Below, one piece after another: positions 54,365 through 60,000 of a stretch of 60,000 nt of DNA. Position 1 is the stretch's first letter; every line of letters starts with the position of its first letter. Location of the stretch: the NCBI GenBank assembly GCA_009746045.1, contig RPFO01000089.1, positions 1,043,364 to 1,103,363 on the forward strand, in the 5' to 3' direction. Under the pieces are notes generated by a model that was given only the letters and a program-made list of their open reading frames with translations, had not been told where the DNA came from and did not search any database. The position numbers and the translations under genes are program-made. Source of the stretch: Mesostigma viride (Eukaryota > Streptophyta > Mesostigmatophyceae > Mesostigmatales > Mesostigmataceae).

Positions 54365-57300
54365 TCAATCAGAATCATCCTTGGCATCACTACCGTTAAA
54401 ATCACTGTCATTCCCCTCGTTGCTAGGGGTTTGTTCTCTATAGTCCCTGACCGTGCGCGCGCGTGCACTTGTGCGCAACGGGGGCATGGGCTCCTTCCCC
54501 TTGTGTGATGCAGGCGCCAAAGCCTCAGATTTCTTCTTTCTCTTGCGAGGCGGGGCTGCGCGTGAGGGTTCTGCCGCCGTGGTTGCCGGCGCGGGCTGCC
54601 GTTCAGCGGGCGGCTTCTTTTTCTTGCGAGGCGGGGCTGCGCGTGAAGGTCCTGCCGCCGTGGTTGCCGGCGCGGGCTGCCGTTCATCGGGCAGCTTCTT
54701 TTTCTTGCGCGGCGGGGCTGCGCGTGAAGGTCGTGCCGCCGTGCTCGCTGGCGCGGGCGGCGGATCAGCGGGCGGCGGTTCAGCGGGCGGCCGTTCAGCG
54801 GGCGGCTCAGGTGGGAAGTACCTGATGTCTTCCTGCCACCTTGTCGCCGTGCTTTGGAAAAACTCGTTCTCCAAAGCCCACCCGGTTGCCAGGTGACGGG
54901 GCAGCTTGCAGTGAATGACCGAAAGCTGGGGCTGATGCCGTGGGTCCAGCACAAACCCAACAGAGCTAACAGATGTTGGCCACACTAGCTTTGCCGTGCG
55001 TGGTGCCTCGGCGCTGCGGACCAACACCAAGCGTTGATCGATCCCGAATGTAAGCCACCTCCGATGCATCGAAAAGCTCTACTCTCAGCACAAGCTGTTG
55101 AGTCCACTTCCCCACCGGCTGCACCAGCTTCGCCAGGAGAATGTGGGTCAGGTAGCCGTACTGAGTGCTGCTTCCCTCCTTATGGTAGGCTACACCACAG
55201 TTTGCAGTCCGCCATGCTTGCTTCCTGTCAGCTTCTTTTGTCCGGTAATTGAAACCGTACAAGTGCACCCTATCATACTCCTCAGCCTTGAGCTGCACGC
55301 CGGCTGCTGCAGCCTGGACAAGCTCCGGGACCAGCGGCTGCTGGTTGAGTCCGATCCAGTCTTTGAGCCATGAGAGGTCGCTGCACAAGGGCCGCCTGCA
55401 TGCACATCGTATACAAAGCAAGATAGCAATGCAAGAAAAAAAAATTAGAATAACGGCAGTAGTCCTTGGAAATCAGATGAAGTTCCATATACTGAAAGAA
55501 AATCAGCTCAAAGAATAGCAACTTACAATAATAGGACAGCGGCGTCTTACCAGTAGGCCTCATCGCCGTTGACTTCGGGATCTTTGTACTCCGCATTGGG
55601 CAGCGCATACTCCAACAAAATCGCGCCCACTTCATCAGATTCCGCGGCGGTGAAAGTGTAGAAATTCTTAACCTTGCGGCTGCGCCCCCCCAACTCGACC
55701 TTCTTGGACGGGTCTGCGTGGATGACGTCCCAGATGTAGTAGCGGTCTTTTGGCTGAAAGAAAAAAAAGAAAGCAAACAAGACATTGCAAGCAGCGCACA
55801 CAAATATGCACAGAAATTAGCTGCATGCAGCACAAGACCGGGCCACAAGCAGCGCGTACATAACACTAAATCTGCACACAAATCCATTAAAAAAAAAATC
55901 GGTCACTAGCGTGTACTTACCATCCCGGTTTTCACCATGTGATAGGCCAGATGGGTCAGCGCCTCAGACTTGCGATATGCTCCGTCCATGGAGCACTCCA
56001 CATTGACGTTGGACAGCTTAGCTTTCGTGATGGCCCCCATCATCCGCTCGCCCGACGCCATGGTGCGGGTGTCACATCGACCCAACAAGGGGATTTGCTG
56101 GGCCAGGTGGGCCATCATATGAACAGATTTTGCCATCTCAGACGCTGGCGCTATACGCTCCATCGCCACAGCAGCAAGCAAAAACATCTCGCCGCAGTCA
56201 TCCAACTGCTGCTGAGTCGCCGGGCCGCTAGAAAACACAAAGTCCCAGGCCGCTGATTGAAGGAGAAATGCTTGCCGTGCATCGTCATCTAACCGCCCAC
56301 GCAAGATGGTCGGGAGTTGCTTGCAAAAGTAGAGGATCTTGTCACGCGTCTTGGATTTTTCAGTACTCTTCGCATCGCAGAGCAAGCCACTGATCCGGCC
56401 GGTGAAGTAGTCGGGTAGGCTATGCGCCATGATGTCATCGAGACCTGCGCATTACAACCACACGCAAAAAAATAACACATAGTAGTAACACGACAGCCGA
56501 AAAAAATAGTCAGTCCTATGTAAATCACACAGACCATAGTCAGTCCTACATATTAAATTTCCAAATTACGGGAAAAATAAAAACCCAATGTCACACTTAC
56601 GCTTGATATCAGCCTTTTCCTCAGCCGTCAGCTGGAACCCGGGGCGCGGTGCTGGCGCCCTCTTCTTCTTGCGGCCTTTCTTCGGTGGACTTTGGTGGTC
56701 TCCCTCCGGTGGTGGGTCTCCCTCCGGTGGTGGGTCTCCCTCCGGTGGAGGGTCTTCATCAGGCCGCCACAGCTCCGGGTTCAGACCGAGGACCTTCAGC
56801 CTGCCACGAAGTGACCCGGTCGCCATAGCCTTCCCTGCATATAGTACAAACAGAAAAAAAAAAACAATATTACATCAGCTTTCCATGTGAACAGATAGGC
56901 CACAGTCAATGTATGCATGCAACAATCACAATGAAATGATACAATTAAATGTTTAGCAATTACCGCTTGTGCAATGAATGACCCGCTTGAAGTTGTTGGG
57001 ACACAGATGGAACTCGTCAATAAAATGACGGATCTTCAGGTGAACCCAGTACGGTAACTTGAGAAACGGCTCGGGCTGCTTTTTTAGCGTAGCACAGTAC
57101 TTCAGGTAGCCAGCATGGTCCATCTCCTGAACAACAGGAGCGTGAGCCGGCCGGCGGGGGTCACCCTCGGGAAACATGCGGTCATTGCCAAGGAGAACGA
57201 TACGGCCATTTGAGATAAAAACCCCACGCCACTCATCACCATGTAGGACGCATTGATAGTACCCTGCATCTGGAATGTTCAGGGACTTGGAGTATGCCGG

Positions 57301-58446
57301 GTAGTCGTGAATTATGCCAGCAAGAATGGACCTCACAAATGTCGTAGTGTAAACACCCGCCACGTCCAGCGTCACATCACAAATGTAATACCCCTTCCAC
57401 AGTACCAGGAAGTCCTCAGCGATCAAGTCCAAAAAAATGGTCATGTTCTTGGGTGCCTTCCCCTTCATGGCGCCCACAAGAAGCACCATAGGGCAAAACC
57501 GCCCATTCACCATCACCCACTCGGGCAAGTTCACACAGGAAACAAACGCGGGCCAGCTGCTGTGGGTATCCATGAAAGACCTTGGACATACTCCGTCAAA
57601 ATTCAGAAGGAAGATGGTGTTCCGCGGCTGGCTGCGAAAGTCCCAGTTGTTCTTTATGTGCTGGATGGCACGGCTGTCTGCACGAACAGGTCCATGCACA
57701 AGAAACACCAGACGTAAAAAGAAAGGTATCCATCAGAGCAGTACAAACAAAAGATAAGCGCAAGAGGAAAAATCTCGAACTTGATACTTTGGCACACATT
57801 GCATAACAGAAGGCGTAGAAACAAGTGCAAACCTGCCTTTCAAGCCGTCCACAACGCGCGTGGATGAGTCTGGCTCCCTGTTTTCATGTTTCGCAGCGTA
57901 CTGAAGGGCTTCCGCCATTTCCGGGACTCGGAACCAGGCCCTAATCCGATCCATCAGGGGGAAGTGCCTAACCTGGCGATGCGCTTTCCGCGAGTTGACG
58001 ATGTCACCGTTTCTGTCAGTGTACGTCTCGTAGCGCGACAGCTTGCAAAGAGGGCAGCTCTTAGTAATCTTGTCCTTGTACAAGTAACCCTCGCATGGGC
58101 AGGCATCGTACACACGGTACCCCAAGCCCAAGCCTTTGATCACTTTCCGTGCCTTCCAGATACTGTCGGGCAGAGTGTTGCCCGCGGGGAGAACGTTTCC
58201 CAACAGCTTGAAGAGCTCATCAGCAAAGCTCTGAGGGCATGAGTTTTCCCCCATTAGCGTCAGCAATTGCAATGTAAACATCAAGGCCTTGCTCTCAGAT
58301 CCCGGGTACAATGGCGTATCGTCCTTGACTCTGGCCACTGCTTCGTCATAATTTCTAGCAAACTGGCGTGCTGCATCCTCTCCACTGGCCGACCCGTCGT
58401 CAGGGTCCTCGGCCATGAATTCATCGACTGTCTGTCCTTGACGCAT
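54365..58446 (-). CDS. CACTA (En/Spm) TNP2-type transposase, six exons
   Basis: Minus-strand exons: 58446-57833, 57673-56964, 56834-56601, 56444-55921, 55753-55551 and 55395-54365. The first five junctions keep frame at GT-AG sites. TNP2/Transposase_21 hallmarks: VLPAGNTLPDSIWKARKVI, YDACPCEGYLY, CPLCKLSRYE (zinc-binding Cys pairs), RQVRHFPLMDRIRAWF, DTHSSWPAFVSCVNLPEWV, NMTIFLDLIAEDFLVLWKG, LPYWVHLKIRHFIDEFH, GRLKVLGLNPELW, FQLTAEEKADIK, LPTILRGRLDDDARQAF, VAMERIAP and the DUF4216-like GFNYRTKEADRKQAWRT. A one-base frame change near 55030 leads to a Pro/Ala/Lys-rich tail with three repeats of the type SRAAPPRKKKK, ending SDAKDDSD. It cuts and moves CACTA elements by binding their ends. Confidence 0.85.
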
Positions 58447-58461
58447 TTACAATCTCTACAT

Positions 58462-58503
58462 GGAGGGCCGGCATCGACCGTTGATGGTCAATGCCGGCCC
58501 TCC
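58462..58503. other. Perfect 13-bp-arm inverted repeat upstream of the transposase
   Basis: GGAGGGCCGGCAT and ATGCCGGCCCTCC flank 16 bases whose ends (CGACC/GGTCA) nearly continue the pairing. It lies 15 bp upstream of the transposase start codon, so in its promoter or 5' leader. It could be a protein-binding palindrome or a stem in the mRNA leader. Confidence 0.6.
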
Positions 58504-58581
58504 GTGGCTAACCAGTCGCCATCGGGATCACAAATCGAGCCACGCTAGGGCGTCTGCGCCAGTGAGACCACTGGCAGCTCA

Positions 58582-58887
58582 CTAATCAACCGTGACCATG
58601 AAGTCCGGCTCAGTCGACATTTCCAGGAACGCATCCAACATAATTTGGCGATAAAACTCAGGAAGCCTGCAGGATGACCAATGAAACTGGACAATGTAGG
58701 TATCCGTGGAGGAAGGGAAAGGAGACATCACGAAATTTGGCCAGCTAGCATGTGTGTCGATGTAAGTGTTCGGCTCGAGTCCGGTATCCATGGGTGGGTA
58801 GCAACCGACCGCCATCTTTCTTCTGGTGCCACCCGCCGCCGTGATAGCCGCTAAGTCACCCGTTGCAAGTTTGAGTCTGCTCGCCAA
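58582..58887 (-). pseudogene. Transposase-like fragment
   Basis: About 101 residues on the minus strand, with TYIDTHASWPNFVMSPFPSS. This resembles FMDTHSSWPAFVSCVNLP of the TNP2-type transposase downstream. The remainder (FHWSSCRLPEFYRQIMLD) is not recognised. It may be a fragment of a second copy or an unrelated exon; the region up to 59416 otherwise shows nothing. Confidence 0.3.
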
Positions 58888-59416
58888 CGCTTTCGATGTC
58901 GTCGATCCCTTTTGATCAAACGGACATTTTCTCAGTCATTCAAATGGTAGATATTACGGTCAGTGTACGGTAGTGTTGGTTAGTCACGGGCTCATTGGTA
59001 GAAGTCTACTGAAACGGTACAGCCTTAGCTCCTGAGGCCTCTGTACTTGTACCAAGCAGTACGGAGTTTAGCCGATCCGCACGCAGCCGCGCGGGGCGTG
59101 CGGGCCCCGCGCGAGGCGTGCGGTCCGGCCGTTTGTGTAGCTGCCGTTGGTGCCTTTTGGCGAAAGACGTTCAAAAAATTTTTGCGCGGGATGCTGCCAG
59201 GTTCGTCGATCTGCTGAATCCAACGGCGGACAGAGGCAGGTGCAGTGCGTCATGTATACGTTGGCACCGTCTCCGTTCGCAAAACGGGGGGATTCCGGAC
59301 TTAGCCAGCCTTGGTCATCTGCATGGTGGTGTGCGACCGAACGTTGTAAATGCCGAGAAGGGTAGCAGTGCTACGACCAGCTCACGTGTGCAGTCCTGAG
59401 GAGTGGGAGCGATTTG

Positions 59417-59951
59417 ATGCAAGAGCGACCGAAGAGGAAAAGCCGAAACAAAACGTCGTTCCCGGAATATGTGCGGACCTTAAGACTGCAAATAACGACC
59501 TTTGGCCGTGCATACCTGGTAGAGGGGTATGTCCTCAAGGAACAGGATGGCACCATGGTGGATGCTCTCATTAACCGGGTAAAGAAGAGCTGCATAAACT
59601 TTCTAGAAACATGTGTGGCTGACGACAACCGTGCCGAGCTGGATAAGTATGAGGCATCATGCTGGGTGCTAGACCCGACGACTGGTGAGCTCACCGCCCA
59701 GAAGCCCAAGGGCTCCAAACCCAAAGCCCTAAGTGTTGAAGAATTCGTAAAAAAGGAGCTGAGCCGGTGGCTAAGCAACTCAGCTCCAAAAAGCGGCAGA
59801 GTGCTGGCGCCGAGGACGAGGATGATGACGTGAAGGAAAATACCAAAGCGCTAAGCGACGTGACGAACATGCCAAAGGTAATAACGCTATCTTTAGCTAC
59901 AGGAGTCTGCAAGCTTCTTGGTTTTTTCTTTCATCGCAGGTCTGCTACTAA
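59417..59951 (+). CDS. Unrecognised plus-strand gene with one putative intron
   Basis: From the ATG at 59417: a basic start (MQERPKRKSRNKTSF), then LRLQITTFGRAYLVEGYVL, DALINRVKKSCINFLETCV and KYEASCWVLDPTTGELTA, open to 59833. A run of six As near 59750 may hide a one-base shift. The other frame continues with KQLSSKKRQSAGAEDEDDD, crosses a good 62-bp intron (59878-59939, GTAATA...TTTCATCGCAG) and stops at 59951. No family is recognised. It lies near a CACTA element and may be an accessory transposon gene or a host gene. Confidence 0.4.
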
Positions 59952-60000
59952 CCGACTTCCCGAATGTTAACGTCCTTATTCCATGCCCCGCCCTCTGCTT

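Overview
The window is eukaryotic nuclear DNA. The evidence is a nine-exon gene with GT-AG introns, CACTA, DIRS-like, chromoviral Ty3/gypsy, Ty1/copia and non-LTR elements, and large repeat-filled introns. The cellular gene has very GC-rich third codon positions, and its closest recognisable relatives are the amidohydrolase halves of plant NodGS and fungal FluG. The gypsy primer-binding site resembles the plant initiator-tRNA type (TGGTATC). Together these suggest a green alga or a related member of Viridiplantae. This is inference; nothing in the window names a species.

Layout. Positions 1-23326 are a three-level nest. A DIRS-like tyrosine-recombinase retrotransposon on the minus strand (1-2828 and 21928-23326) is split by a gypsy chromovirus (2829-21927, target duplication GCCAT). 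That element is split inside its pol by a copia element (9559-17381, target duplication ATATC). Positions 23809-26419 hold a 5'-truncated L1-type LINE interrupted by a TA-flanked inverted-repeat element. Positions 27269-39352 carry the one clear cellular gene, a 397-residue stand-alone FluG/NodGS-type amidohydrolase in nine exons. Its introns hold minisatellites, several of which look built from copies of the neighbouring exon end plus splice donor. Positions 41244-42860 are an RTE-like LINE. Positions 43755-44703 and 53555-53883 are a second LINE split by a second copia element (44709-53549, target duplication GGCGG). That copia element itself carries a 380-bp mini-element (47908-48287, target duplication TCTGG). 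Positions 53878-58446 and beyond are a CACTA/En-Spm element with a six-exon TNP2-type transposase on the minus strand. The window ends with an unrecognised plus-strand gene (59417-59951).

Main points of interest: (1) exon-junction-derived repeat arrays in several introns of the amidohydrolase gene; (2) a gypsy element whose gag-pol lies inverted relative to its own LTRs, primer site and polypurine tract; (3) two related copia elements with the order gag-integrase-protease-RT-RNase H, an extra ORF before gag, and a conserved tRNA T-arm-like hairpin near the 3' end; (4) a 2A-like GDVHPNPGP motif at the RNase H/tyrosine-recombinase junction of the DIRS-like polyprotein. Most transposon genes carry single-base frame changes, whereas the amidohydrolase exons join without any.
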